Below are positions 11,369 through 21,539 of a stretch of 64,000 nucleotides of DNA, in pieces. Where the stretch lies: the NCBI GenBank assembly GCA_902706205.1, contig CACSKA010000007.1, forward strand, positions 124,001 through 188,000, given 5' to 3'. Positions within the stretch are counted from its first letter, which is position 1, and each line of letters begins with the position of its first letter. The notes under the pieces were generated by a model, which saw nothing but the letters and a program-made list of their open reading frames with translations, did no database searches and was not told the DNA's origin. The position numbers and the translations under genes are program-made. This stretch comes from Chryseobacterium sp. 18061 (GTDB lineage Bacteria; Pseudomonadota; Gammaproteobacteria; Enterobacterales; Enterobacteriaceae).

Positions 11369-11378
11369 GGAGACCAAG

Positions 11379-11738
11379 ATGATTAATCCAAATCCAAAAC
11401 GTTCGGACGAGCCCGTCTTCTGGGGCCTGTTTGGCGCAGGCGGCATGTGGGGGGCGATCATTGCGCCGGTGATGGTGCTGCTCGTCGGTGTTCTGCTGCC
11501 GCTCGGCCTGGCACCGCATGACGCCTTCAGCTATGAACGCGTGCTGTCCTTTGCTCAAAGTTTTATTGGCCGCGCGTTCCTGTTCCTGATGATTGTTCTA
11601 CCACTGTGGTGTGGTTTACACCGCATTCATCACGCCATGCATGATCTGAAAATTCATGTGCCGAATGGCAAATGGGTGTTCTATGGATTGGCGGCTATTT
11701 TGACCGTCATTACACTCGTCGGTGTGATTTTCATTTAA
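11379..11738 (+). CDS. frdD: Fumarate reductase membrane anchor subunit D
   Basis: Second membrane anchor of fumarate reductase, 119 aa with three helices. It begins [16 protein letters not shown] and contains [13 protein letters not shown]. The start at 11379 is chosen over an in-frame ATG ten codons earlier because AAGGAG precedes it and the length equals that of E. coli FrdD. It is the last gene of the operon. The ampC gene that follows frdD in E. coli is missing. Confidence 0.97.
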   Translation: MINPNPKRSDEPVFWGLFGAGGMWGAIIAPVMVLLVGVLLPLGLAPHDAFSYERVLSFAQSFIGRAFLFLMIVLPLWCGLHRIHHAMHDLKIHVPNGKWVFYGLAAILTVITLVGVIFI

Positions 11739-11747
11739 AGCTGAGAA

Positions 11748-11770
11748 GCCCGGCACATGCCGGGCATATT
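11748..11770 (+). terminator. frd operon terminator
   Basis: The stem gcccggca / tgccgggc (8 bp, 2-base loop) just after frdD is followed by a T-rich stretch (atatttctt). In E. coli the equivalent terminator overlaps the ampC promoter; here blc follows directly. Confidence 0.8.
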
Positions 11771-11839
11771 TCTTGTCCCGCCTCGTACTTTTTCCCCGCC
11801 CGGTTCTACACTTACAAAAAAACATGCAAGGACATTACC

Positions 11840-12370
11840 ATGCGTCTGCTGTCCATCATTGCGACTGTTGCTGCTGCATTTTTGGTTGTTGCCTGTAGTA
11901 ATCCTGTTCCCCCTCCCGGCGTGACCGTCGTCGCCCCTTTTGATGCCAACCGATATCTCGGCACCTGGTATGAAATCGCCCGTCTGGACCACAACTTCGA
12001 AAGTGGACTGGAGAAAGTCACGGCGACCTACAGCCTGCGCAGTGATAACGGGATTAACGTGCGGAATAAAGGCTACAACCCAGACAGGGGTATGTGGCAA
12101 AAAACCGATGGCGTGGCTTATTTCACTGGCTCACCGAACAGGGCGGCGCTGAAGGTGTCATTCTTCGGCCCGTTCTATGGCGGATATAACATTATTGCGC
12201 TGGATAAAGAGTATAAGCATGCGCTGGTCTGTGGACCGGATCGCGATTATTTATGGATCCTCGCCCGCACGCCAACCATCTCCAATGAAATGAAGCAGCA
12301 GATGCTGGATATCGCGACCCGGCAGGGTTTCCCCGTTCAGAAATTGATTTGGGTAAATCAGACCTATTAA
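11840..12370 (+). CDS. blc: Outer-membrane lipocalin Blc
   Basis: Bacterial lipocalin anchored as a lipoprotein in the outer membrane, which binds fatty acids or lysophospholipids in stressed cells. The 176-aa protein has a lipobox signal peptide (AFLVVAC, acylated Cys near residue 19), the lipocalin motif GTWYEIAR and the later conserved YNIIALD. The start at 11840 (MRLLSII) has AAGGA upstream and matches E. coli. It lies between frdD and the convergent sugE; the coding ends come within 4 bp of each other on paper (12370 and 12367). Confidence 0.96.
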   Translation: MRLLSIIATVAAAFLVVACSNPVPPPGVTVVAPFDANRYLGTWYEIARLDHNFESGLEKVTATYSLRSDNGINVRNKGYNPDRGMWQKTDGVAYFTGSPNRAALKVSFFGPFYGGYNIIALDKEYKHALVCGPDRDYLWILARTPTISNEMKQQMLDIATRQGFPVQKLIWVNQTY

Positions 12371-12684
12371 TGCGCGCTGAGTTTCAGGCCAATGATGCCG
12401 CAGACGATCAGCCCCAGGCTGAATATACGGCCGACACTGGCGGATTCACCGAGCAAAAGGATGCCGGTTATCGCCGCACCAACTGCACCGATACCGGTCC
12501 AGATAGCATAAGCCGTGCCGACGGGCAGGGTTTTCATTGCCCATGATAGCAAGGCGATGCTGGCGATCATCGCCGTTGCCGTAATGACGCTCGGCACAAG
12601 GCGCGTAAAACCGTGGGTATATTTCAGGCCGACAGCCCAGACGACTTCCAGCAGACCTGCAACAACAAGAATTAACCAGGACAT
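12367..12684 (-). CDS. sugE: Guanidinium exporter SugE (Gdx)
   Basis: A 105-aa small multidrug resistance-family protein with four membrane helices and the membrane-embedded Glu (LLEVVWA, near residue 13) that couples proton import to export. SugE/Gdx members export guanidinium, and the guanidine-II riboswitch directly upstream supports that role. The GGAG-type ribosome-binding site lies in the mRNA just after the riboswitch. Its 3' end overlaps the end of blc by four bases on the opposite strand. Confidence 0.95.
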   Translation of the reverse strand: MSWLILVVAGLLEVVWAVGLKYTHGFTRLVPSVITATAMIASIALLSWAMKTLPVGTAYAIWTGIGAVGAAITGILLLGESASVGRIFSLGLIVCGIIGLKLSAH

Positions 12685-12699
12685 TTTTGACTCCAGATT

Positions 12700-12746
12700 G
12701 GGGCCGTCCCCGGTATTTTAGATACGTTTACAGGTCGTCCTGTAAA
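12700..12746 (-). ncRNA. Guanidine-II (mini-ykkC) riboswitch
   Basis: Read on the minus strand, two hairpins in tandem each carry an ACGR tetraloop: TTTACAGG-ACGA-CCTGTAAA (12727-12746) and GGGG-ACGG-CCCC (12700-12711). Two ACGR hairpins directly before the ribosome-binding site of a SugE exporter define the guanidine-II class. Guanidine binding is expected to release the ribosome-binding site and turn on sugE. Confidence 0.93.
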
Positions 12747-12941
12747 GTCTTTGAGAGTGCTTATTTTAGCCACTGTTTTCGGGGATGCAAGTAATTTGGC
12801 TTAAGTTAACTTTCCGCGATGATTAAGTGAAATAGGCGCATTTCAATGCGGAGATCGCCTTTTTATGTCGCAGACACTTTCATTATGATGGCTCTCTGTT
12901 CCCTTTGCATTCGCAAACTATGAAGCACTTACCTGGCCTGT

Positions 12942-13523
12942 ATGTATAAAATCCTAATTATTGATCGCTGTTGTTTCAGTCGCCTCGGACTAGAAACCTG
13001 GCTGCAAGCGGTCAATGGCGGTAAATCATCGTTTCTGATTACCCATCTGAACAGTTTATTATTAGCAAAAGCGCATGTGGAAAGCTGGCAACCGCATCTG
13101 GTTATCGCTGATTTCACCTGCTTTCAGCACGATCTTCAGCAATCACATTTTCTGCCCGCCCTTCTGGCCGTGTGTGAACAACGCACGCGCCTGATGCGAC
13201 TGCAAAATGAGCCCTTCATCTTTAAAAACGTGGGGGAAGCGCTCGCTAAAAAAGCGCCGCTGGAAACGCTCAGCCAGCATATTTTGACGGTGCTGCGCAA
13301 CGGTCCCGCAATTAATCCGGCACGCATAGTCACGCCGCTCTTAACGCGTCAGGAAGAGAAAGTATTGTCGCTATGGATGGACGGTGCCAGCAATCAGACG
13401 ATTGCCAACGAAATGCAGATTACTGTCAAAACGGTCTACACCTACAAACGCAACATTCGCATGAAACTGAAAGTCGAAAATCGATTTTCGCCATTCATCC
13501 CTTCAACCGAATGCGTGGAATAA
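12942..13523 (+). CDS. ecnR: LuxR-type regulator, EcnR-like
   Basis: A 193-aa protein with an atypical receiver-like N-terminal half (MYKILIIDRCCFSRLGLETWL) and a C-terminal LuxR/FixJ helix-turn-helix (about residues 130-185; LTRQEEKVLSLWMDG, SNQTIANEMQITVKTVYTYKRNI). The usual acidic phospho-acceptor pocket is not obvious, as in RcsA/BglJ-type regulators. Its place beside ecnB/ecnA matches ecnR of Citrobacter freundii, a gene absent from E. coli K-12. The target is therefore probably the entericidin genes, an inference from context. The ribosome-binding site is weak. Confidence 0.75.
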   Translation: MYKILIIDRCCFSRLGLETWLQAVNGGKSSFLITHLNSLLLAKAHVESWQPHLVIADFTCFQHDLQQSHFLPALLAVCEQRTRLMRLQNEPFIFKNVGEALAKKAPLETLSQHILTVLRNGPAINPARIVTPLLTRQEEKVLSLWMDGASNQTIANEMQITVKTVYTYKRNIRMKLKVENRFSPFIPSTECVE

Positions 13524-13547
13524 CGGTACGGCTTGAAAGCCGTACCG
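13524..13547. terminator. Terminator between convergent ecnR and ecnB
   Basis: A perfect 10-bp stem (cggtacggct / agccgtaccg) with a 4-base loop starts one base after the ecnR stop codon and ends 8 bp before the ecnB stop. Confidence 0.75.
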
Positions 13548-13554
13548 AACATCG

Positions 13555-13701
13555 TTAGTTCTGGGCTTTGGTTGCTGCACCTGAAATAGCGCTACCGCCA
13601 TCTGAAATATCCTCCCCCATCCCTTTCGTCGTATTACAGCCCGAAAGCACAGAAGAGAGCACCAGGAGAGTAAAAAACGCAGCAATGGTTTTCTTAAGCA
13701 T
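13555..13701 (-). CDS. ecnB: Entericidin B lipoprotein
   Basis: A 48-aa lipoprotein, near-identical in layout to E. coli EcnB. It has a signal peptide [18 protein letters not shown], the lipobox LSGC with the acylated Cys at residue 22, then [18 protein letters not shown] and a C-terminal ATKAQN. EcnB is the bacteriolytic partner of the EcnA/EcnB pair, which is induced in stationary phase under sigma-S and osmotic control. The ATG at 13701 is preceded by AAAGGATG. Confidence 0.95.
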   Translation of the reverse strand: MLKKTIAAFFTLLVLSSVLSGCNTTKGMGEDISDGGSAISGAATKAQN

Positions 13702-13810
13702 AATGTCATCCTTTAATTGCCAGTTAATATTCATTATGTAGCAACATAAGCATAGACAAGATCGCCCATTATGGTCGAAAACAGTGAAATTTTAAGACGA
13801 TGTGAAGTGC

Positions 13811-13945
13811 TTAGCTGGCGGCGTGCGAAATGGAGTTGCCCAGATGCTGGACGTCCTGGCCGAAGCCGCGGAAGGTGTTGCAGCCCGAAAGCAGCGTACC
13901 GGTGAACAGAAGTATAAAGAAGAGTTTGAGTAAACGGTTCATCAT
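13811..13945 (-). CDS. ecnA: Entericidin A lipoprotein
   Basis: A 44-aa lipoprotein and antidote partner of EcnB. It has a signal peptide (MMNRLLKLFFILLFTGT), lipobox LLSGC, then NTFRGFGQDVQHLGNSISHAAS, which is the EcnA pattern. ATG at 13945 is followed by a second ATG, as in E. coli (MMKR). It lies upstream of ecnB on the same strand with a 109-bp gap, so ecnB may have its own promoter. Confidence 0.94.
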   Translation of the reverse strand: MMNRLLKLFFILLFTGTLLSGCNTFRGFGQDVQHLGNSISHAAS

Positions 13946-13960
13946 CCCTGCGCTCTAAGA

Positions 13961-13996
13961 AAAAGTCGGCACAACGAAAGCGGTGCCGACTTTTTT
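13961..13996. terminator. efp terminator, bidirectional
   Basis: AAAAGTCGGCAC and its complement (12 bp) surround a 10-base loop, with T-runs on both sides. It lies just downstream of efp. Confidence 0.85.
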
Positions 13997-14006
13997 ATAG
14001 CATGAA

Positions 14007-14573
14007 TTACTTCACGCGAGAAACGTATTCGCCAGAGCGGGTGTCAATTTTGATGACTTCGCCAATCTGCACAAACAGAGGAACTTTAACCACAGCACCA
14101 GTCGTCAGGGTTGCTGGCTTGCCGCCGGTACCTGCGGTATCACCTTTCAGGCCTGGATCGGTTTCAACGATTTCCAGTTCAACGAAGTTCGGTGGCGTCA
14201 CAGAGATTGGACGACCGTTCCACAGAGTCACGATGCACTCGGCCTGGTCCAGCAGCCATTTAGCGTTTTCGCCAACTGCTTTCTCGTCGGCAGCCAGCTG
14301 CTCGAAGGTTTCGTTGTTCATGAAGTGATAGAACTCACCGTCGTTGTACAGGTAAGTCAGGTTCATATCGATAACGTCTGCGCCTTCTGCAGAGTCGGTC
14401 GATTTGAAGGTTTTCTCTACGCGAGTACCGGTCAGCAGACGGCGCAGCTTAACGCGTGCGAACGCCTGGCCTTTGCCTGGTTTTACGAATTCGCTGGATT
14501 CAACCGAATACGGTTCTCCATCCATCATGATTTTAAGACCGGCACGGAAATCGTTGCTAGAATAAGTCGCCAT
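14007..14573 (-). CDS. efp: Elongation factor P
   Basis: Translation factor that binds stalled ribosomes between the P and E sites and speeds polyproline synthesis. The 188-aa protein has the KOW-like domain I with the modification loop KPGKGQ, in which Lys34 receives beta-lysine from EpmA/EpmB. Two OB domains follow. The start at 14573 ([10 protein letters not shown]) is chosen over a long upstream extension because it matches E. coli length and has a GAGGGC ribosome-binding site. It is divergent from epmB with a 40-bp gap. Confidence 0.97.
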   Translation of the reverse strand: MATYSSNDFRAGLKIMMDGEPYSVESSEFVKPGKGQAFARVKLRRLLTGTRVEKTFKSTDSAEGADVIDMNLTYLYNDGEFYHFMNNETFEQLAADEKAVGENAKWLLDQAECIVTLWNGRPISVTPPNFVELEIVETDPGLKGDTAGTGGKPATLTTGAVVKVPLFVQIGEVIKIDTRSGEYVSRVK

Positions 14574-14613
14574 AAGGCCCTCTAAATTTGTTAACTGGTA
14601 GCTAAGCCACAAA

Positions 14614-15642
14614 ATGGCGCATATTGTAACCCTAAACACCCCGTCCAGAGAAGATTGGTTATCGCAACTTGCCGATGTAATCACCGATCCTGACGAACTG
14701 TTACGTCTCTTAAATGTAGACGCTGATGAAAATTTGCTCGCTGGCCGTGAGGCAAAACGTTTATTCCCGCTGCGAGTCCCGCGGGCATTTGTCGCACGCA
14801 TGGAAAAAGGCAACCCCAACGACCCGCTGCTGCTTCAGGTACTGACCTCACAGCAAGAGTTCGCTGCGGCGCCTGGTTTCACTACCGACCCGCTGGAAGA
14901 ACAGCACAGCGTTGTGCCGGGGCTGCTGCACAAGTACCGCAACCGCGCGCTGCTGCTGGTGAAAGGCGGCTGTGCAGTGAACTGCCGCTACTGCTTCCGT
15001 CGTCATTTCCCGTATGCCGACAACCAGGGCAACAAGCGGAACTGGCAGGTGGCGCTGGATTACATCATCGCCCATCCTGAGCTCGACGAAATCATCTTTT
15101 CCGGCGGCGACCCGCTAATGGCAAAGGACCACGAACTCACCTGGCTGCTGGATGCGCTCGAAGCCATTCCGCACCTCAAACGCCTGCGCATTCACAGCCG
15201 TTTGCCGATAGTCATTCCGGCACGCATCACCGATGGCCTGGCGGAGCGCTTCGCCCGTTCATCGCTGCAAATTCTGCTGGTGAATCACATCAACCACGCC
15301 CAGGAAATTGATGAAGAATTCCGTCAGGCGATGCGCAAATTGAAATTAGCCGGGGTGACGCTGCTCAATCAGAGCGTGTTGCTGCGTGACGTGAACGATA
15401 ATGCACAAACGCTGGCGGACCTCAGCAATGCCCTGTTTGACGCGGGAATCATGCCCTATTACCTGCACGTGCTGGATAAAGTACAGGGCGCCGCGCATTT
15501 CCTGGTAAGCGATGACGAAGCTCGCGCCATCATGCGTGAACTGCTGACGCTGGTGTCAGGCTACATGGTGCCCAAACTGGCCCGTGAAATTGGCGGTGAG
15601 CCAAGTAAAACGCCGCTCGATTTACAGCTACGCCAGAGCTAA
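14614..15642 (+). CDS. epmB: EF-P-specific lysine 2,3-aminomutase EpmB
   Basis: Radical SAM enzyme that converts (S)-alpha-lysine to (R)-beta-lysine for modification of EF-P. The 342-aa protein carries the cluster motif CAVNCRYC (Cys120, Cys124, Cys127) and the GGDPL SAM-binding segment. It is collinear with E. coli YjeK. Sitting head-to-head with its substrate gene efp, it completes the EF-P modification set with epmA. Confidence 0.97.
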   Translation: MAHIVTLNTPSREDWLSQLADVITDPDELLRLLNVDADENLLAGREAKRLFPLRVPRAFVARMEKGNPNDPLLLQVLTSQQEFAAAPGFTTDPLEEQHSVVPGLLHKYRNRALLLVKGGCAVNCRYCFRRHFPYADNQGNKRNWQVALDYIIAHPELDEIIFSGGDPLMAKDHELTWLLDALEAIPHLKRLRIHSRLPIVIPARITDGLAERFARSSLQILLVNHINHAQEIDEEFRQAMRKLKLAGVTLLNQSVLLRDVNDNAQTLADLSNALFDAGIMPYYLHVLDKVQGAAHFLVSDDEARAIMRELLTLVSGYMVPKLAREIGGEPSKTPLDLQLRQS

Positions 15643-15763
15643 TCCACTTTTACGTCACCCTCGCCTGCGCGGAGCCCTTCGCGCAGGCTGCAAGTCCGGA
15701 AACCGACTCTTCCCAACTCCCGACGAGTGCTATTTTAGCCCCCGAAAAACAGGGAGAATAAAG

Positions 15764-16612
15764 ATGAGCTCAATCCTCACCGGCATTAATACCGGCGTCA
15801 TTCGTCACGGCGAACAGTTCACGGCGCTGGCGCTGAAAATTAATCAACAACATGACCAGCTGCTGCTGCTCATCCCGGCGTTACCACTGCGCGATCTTTT
15901 TATCTGTTTCGAATACCGACTGCATCTGCAAAGCCTGCGCAATGCCAAAGACAAAGCGGCATTCAAAAAACGGCAGCAAATCGCCACTGCGGGGTTGCAC
16001 AAAAATATTCCTTCGCTAACCCAAAGTGAATTACTGGAGGCGGGGTTACATCAGCGTGTCACGAAAATTGAGCCGAATAACAAACGCAAAAATGAACTGC
16101 AGCTCACGATTACGCTTCAGGGCGGAAACACGTTATCGCTGTTGATTGACGACGCACAAATCGCGTTATTTGTCAGCGCCATTTCCCACGCCATCAATAA
16201 CGCAGGCATGCATACGCTGTCGCTACGCCTGTCATCGCTGTTGGACTTTTTACCGCTATACGATGCAACGATAAAAAATAACGGTGAGCTGGAATATGAT
16301 TCTTATCCGCACCCGGCATGGAAACTCGCGCTGTTTAGCGAAACGCTAGCGCTGGTGTATCACTACGCCGATGAACACGGTGAACAACAGGCATACGGTA
16401 CGGTGATTAAAACCCGGCTTCGCAGTGAGATGAAAGAGACACAGGCCATTGCACAGCGGCTTTTGGGGTTTAGTCCACGTTTGAAAAAGCAGGAAGGGAT
16501 AAAGTGTCAGGTTTCGGCCTTTACTTTAACATCAGGCCAGGAGCATGTTCCCCGCGAGCACTGTTTACGCGCGCTACATGCGTTGTGGCAGAAGTCAGGG
16601 AAGGCTAAATAA
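15764..16612 (+). CDS. yjeJ: Conserved protein YjeJ
   Basis: A 282-aa protein of unknown function, recognised by position and by its N-terminus (MSSILTGINTGVI) as YjeJ. It has no signal peptide and no membrane segment; charged and Leu-rich helices dominate. The start at 15764 has AGGGAG upstream. The longer open frame beginning inside epmB is not used. Confidence 0.8.
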   Translation: MSSILTGINTGVIRHGEQFTALALKINQQHDQLLLLIPALPLRDLFICFEYRLHLQSLRNAKDKAAFKKRQQIATAGLHKNIPSLTQSELLEAGLHQRVTKIEPNNKRKNELQLTITLQGGNTLSLLIDDAQIALFVSAISHAINNAGMHTLSLRLSSLLDFLPLYDATIKNNGELEYDSYPHPAWKLALFSETLALVYHYADEHGEQQAYGTVIKTRLRSEMKETQAIAQRLLGFSPRLKKQEGIKCQVSAFTLTSGQEHVPREHCLRALHALWQKSGKAK

Positions 16613-16616
16613 GAAA

Positions 16617-16637
16617 ACGCCCTCAGACAGAGGGCGT
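16617..16637. terminator. Terminator between convergent yjeJ and yjeI
   Basis: Stem acgccctc / gagggcgt with a 5-base loop, preceded by A-rich and followed by T-rich sequence, lies between the two stop codons. Confidence 0.75.
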
Positions 16638-16655
16638 CTTTACGGCGGGGAAAGA

Positions 16656-17009
16656 TCAGTTAGGGCACTTATAAACCTGGCCGATCATTTCGCTGTCCGT
16701 TGGAACAAAGCTTGAAAGCATGCCCTGAGTTGGGCTGCTCACGCCATAAATAACGTTGCCGCCCAAGTCTGCCGCCTGATTACGCAGCGCATTCGCCGCG
16801 CCACGCATTGAACCACCCTCTTCACCATGCTGACCAGAGAGCCAGTTGCTCTGCTTGCCCGTTGCGGTGCCGACCAGGTGGCACTCAGCGCCCGGCTTAT
16901 CTTCAACAAAGCGAACATTTTGCCCGCCTGCGGTCAGTTCATTGCTGGAACTGCAGCCTGCCAATAATAAAGCGGCACCGACGATCCCTGCACAGACGTT
17001 TACGCGCAT
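16656..17009 (-). CDS. yjeI: DUF4156 lipoprotein YjeI
   Basis: A 117-aa lipoprotein of unknown function. It has a signal peptide (MRVNVCAGIVGAALLLAGC) with lipobox LLAGC, followed by SSSNEL and the family-typical GTATGKQSNWLSGQHGEEGG. The start at 17009 is chosen over an upstream in-frame ATG because GAGGAAT precedes it and it matches E. coli YjeI. Confidence 0.9.
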   Translation of the reverse strand: MRVNVCAGIVGAALLLAGCSSSNELTAGGQNVRFVEDKPGAECHLVGTATGKQSNWLSGQHGEEGGSMRGAANALRNQAADLGGNVIYGVSSPTQGMLSSFVPTDSEMIGQVYKCPN

Positions 17010-17081
17010 CTTATTCCTCGTTATAAATGGGCTGGACACAACTTGTCCGTGTGAACGTTATACTAAAAAGATGACCAAAAG

Positions 17082-17116
17082 AAAAACCCCCGCAACATTA
17101 TCTGCCACAGGGGTTT
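17082..17116 (-). terminator. groSL operon terminator
   Basis: Read leftward, AAACCCCTGTGGCA pairs with TGCGGGGGTTTTT and a T-rich tail (cttttgg) follows. It is 150 bp past the groEL stop. Confidence 0.75.
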
Positions 17117-17265
17117 ATTTTTACACTTCATATTTCATGCTGCAGGTACGTTACCTGCACTCGCTCACCCCAGTCACTTACTGAATGTTAGCTCCTGGGG
17201 ATTCCCGAACTGGCCGCCTTCCTGCAGCACGAATTATTTAGTGTAAGAGCTTACGGGGGGACGAA

Positions 17266-18921
<1,656 letters not shown>

Positions 18922-18947
18922 TCAATTCGTTCAGGTTCGCGAGTGGA

Positions 18948-19307
<360 letters not shown>

Positions 19308-19320
19308 CTAGTGACCTGAG

Positions 19321-19352
19321 AGATGGGGGTGGCCTGCTATCCCTTCAAGGGG
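19321..19352 (-). promoter_or_regulatory. Sigma-32 heat-shock promoter of groSL
   Basis: On the minus strand the -35 is CCCCTTGAAGGG (19341-19352) and the -10 is CCCCCATCT (19321-19329). This is the sigma-32 consensus and closely matches the E. coli groE promoter. Confidence 0.9.
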
Positions 19353-19448
19353 AAAATCAAAAAAAAATTTTGAAATGGGCATTCGTCACAAAACGAATTA
19401 ATACGCTTCAGTGCTACGATGCGGGCTTTCTCGTAACAGGTTGAAGTG

Positions 19449-20696
19449 ATGAGTGGCTTAAAACAAGAGCTCGGTCTGGCGCAGGGCGTGGGATTACTGT
19501 CCACGTCGCTACTCGGCACCGGTGTATTTGCCGTTCCGGCGCTGGGTGCGCTGGTTGCCGGTGACACCAGCCTTTGGGCGTGGCCTGCGCTCATCTTGCT
19601 GGTTTTCCCGATTGCGATCGTCTTTGCCGTACTGGGCCGTCATTTCCCAAGCGCAGGCGGCGTGGCGCACTTCGTCGGTATGGCGTTTGGCCCACGACTT
19701 GAGCGCGTCACCGGCTGGCTGTTTTTGTCCGTGATTCCGGTAGGTTTACCGGCAGCGTTACATATCGCTACCGGTTTTAGTCAGGCGCTGTTTGGCTGGC
19801 ATAATGAACAATTGCTGCTGGCAGAACTCGGCACGCTGGGCATCATCTGGTGGGTTGGCTCGCGCGGCGCCAGTACCAGCGCTAATCTGCAAACGCTGGT
19901 CGCGGCCCTGATTGTCGCGCTCATCGCGGTACTGTGGTGGGCAGGCAACATCACCTTTTCCTCCATCCCTTTCCCGCCCGTAACCCGCGTCGACCACTCG
20001 CAGCTTTTCGCCGCGCTGTCGGTGATGTTCTGGTGCTTCGTCGGTCTCGAAGCCTTCGCGCATATGGCTTCCGAATTCAAACAACCGGAACGCGACTTCC
20101 CGCGTGCGCTGATGATTGGCCTGCTGTTGGCGGGTGCCGTCTATTGGGCCTGCACGGTGCTGGTACTGCATTTCCACGCTTTCGGCGCCGATAAAGCCGC
20201 AGCGGCCTCGTTGCCGAGTATTGTGGTTACGCTGTTTGGCGTTAAAGCCCTGTGGGTGGCGAGCGTGATCGGTTTTCTGGCATGCTTCGCCAGCCTGAAT
20301 ATTTACATCCAGAGCTTTGCCCGGCTGGTGTGGACCCAGGCGCAATACCGGCCAAATAGCCGACTGGCGCAGCTTTCCCCGCGACGTATTCCGCTGAATG
20401 CACTGAACATGGTCCTCAGCTGCTGCGTGTTGAGCACGCTGTGTATCTACGCGCTGAACATCAATCTGGAAGGATTGATCATTTATGCCAACGGCATTTT
20501 CATCATGATTTATCTGCTGTGCATGCTGGCAGGGTGTCGTTTGCTGAAAGGGCGATTCAGAGTGCTGGCGATGTTTGGCGGGGTTCTGTGTTTGCTGCTG
20601 CTGGCAATAGTCGGCCTGAAAAGCCTGTATGCCATTATCATGCTGGCGGCGCTGTGGCTGTTTTTGCCCAAGCGCGAGACGGTATTTACACAATAA
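19449..20696 (+). CDS. yjeH: L-methionine/branched-chain amino acid exporter YjeH
   Basis: A 415-aa inner-membrane protein of the APC superfamily with about 11-12 helices. E. coli YjeH exports methionine, leucine, isoleucine and valine. The N-terminus MSGLKQELGLAQG and the GTGVFAVPALG helix match E. coli. ATG at 19449 is preferred to the GTG immediately before it. It is divergent from groSL. Confidence 0.93.
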   Translation: MSGLKQELGLAQGVGLLSTSLLGTGVFAVPALGALVAGDTSLWAWPALILLVFPIAIVFAVLGRHFPSAGGVAHFVGMAFGPRLERVTGWLFLSVIPVGLPAALHIATGFSQALFGWHNEQLLLAELGTLGIIWWVGSRGASTSANLQTLVAALIVALIAVLWWAGNITFSSIPFPPVTRVDHSQLFAALSVMFWCFVGLEAFAHMASEFKQPERDFPRALMIGLLLAGAVYWACTVLVLHFHAFGADKAAAASLPSIVVTLFGVKALWVASVIGFLACFASLNIYIQSFARLVWTQAQYRPNSRLAQLSPRRIPLNALNMVLSCCVLSTLCIYALNINLEGLIIYANGIFIMIYLLCMLAGCRLLKGRFRVLAMFGGVLCLLLLAIVGLKSLYAIIMLAALWLFLPKRETVFTQ

Positions 20697-20698
20697 AA

Positions 20699-20725
20699 AG
20701 CCCGGGGCGTTGCGCCTTCCGGGCT
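20699..20725. terminator. Terminator between convergent yjeH and fxsA
   Basis: Stem agcccgg / ccgggct, with an A-run before it, directly follows the yjeH stop codon. Confidence 0.7.
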
Positions 20726-20732
20726 CATCTCA

Positions 20733-21203
20733 TCAGCGGTCGTCTTTGTTTTCCAGTCGGTCGCGTTCGTCATCCTTACGCTGATATTCCCCGTCAAAGG
20801 TATCCCCGCCGCCACTGCCTGCGGTGAAGCCACCGCCCGGCGTGCGGGCAAAGCGCAAATGCGGCATCAGCTTGAGCGTCAGGTGTTTTTGCACCGGTGG
20901 TAACAGCAGTAGCATACCGAGGAAATCGGTAAAGAAGCCCGGCAGCACCAGCAGCAGGCCGGCGATGATCAGCGATACACTTTTGATCATTTCCGTCGCA
21001 GGGCTTTCGCCCGCCTGCATCTTCTGCTGCATCAGCATAAAGTTTTTAAAGCCCTGGTTACGCACCAGAGACATCCCAATGACCGAGGTGAAAATCACCA
21101 GAATCAGGGTCATCAATACGCCGAACACATGCGCGACCTGAATGAATATCGAGATCTCGATGTAGACATATAAAAAAACGGCAATTAAAGGTATCCAGCG
21201 CAC
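20733..21203 (-). CDS. fxsA: Membrane protein FxsA
   Basis: A 156-aa cytoplasmic-membrane protein with three to four helices in the N-terminal two-thirds and a polar Gly/Asp-rich tail. When overproduced in E. coli, FxsA relieves exclusion of phage T7 by the F plasmid PifA protein; its normal role is unknown. The start is GTG at 21203 with AGGAG upstream. Confidence 0.92.
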   Translation of the reverse strand: MRWIPLIAVFLYVYIEISIFIQVAHVFGVLMTLILVIFTSVIGMSLVRNQGFKNFMLMQQKMQAGESPATEMIKSVSLIIAGLLLVLPGFFTDFLGMLLLLPPVQKHLTLKLMPHLRFARTPGGGFTAGSGGGDTFDGEYQRKDDERDRLENKDDR

Positions 21204-21539
21204 TGGTTTCTCCTGTTGAGCAACAGCCGCTTCCGGCGGCTATTTGAATGAGTTTGCGATTCGCGTGTTCAGGAGATGGAGGCAAAAACCGCATTTTCAA
21301 TCGGCGGTGGCACTCTTTTTCACCCTATCGTTATTGCGGTGATTCATTTCACAGATTAATAAATCTGATACAGATCGGCGCATAATAAGTGATCCAGATT
21401 ACGGCAATTCGCTATCATCAGCATATGATCATGGGCACCGGGCCGATTAAGGAAATAATCGTCGGCTAAAAAACACACATGACCCCACTCATCCTGTGTG
21501 TAGGGTGAAATCATTAGCAGCTTAATCAAGAAGGTTCAC
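21204..21539 (+). promoter_or_regulatory. aspA upstream regulatory region
   Basis: No gene is seen in this 336-bp gap. GTGATCCAGATTAC (about 21388-21401) resembles a CRP half-site pair, which would fit the catabolite control of aspA known in E. coli. AAGAAGG stands before the aspA ATG. Promoter elements were not located with confidence. Confidence 0.4.

Noticed and set aside
19758..20693. A 311-codon open frame opposite yjeH
   Set aside because: Gln/Arg/His-rich antisense reading of a membrane protein gene, without a start signal.
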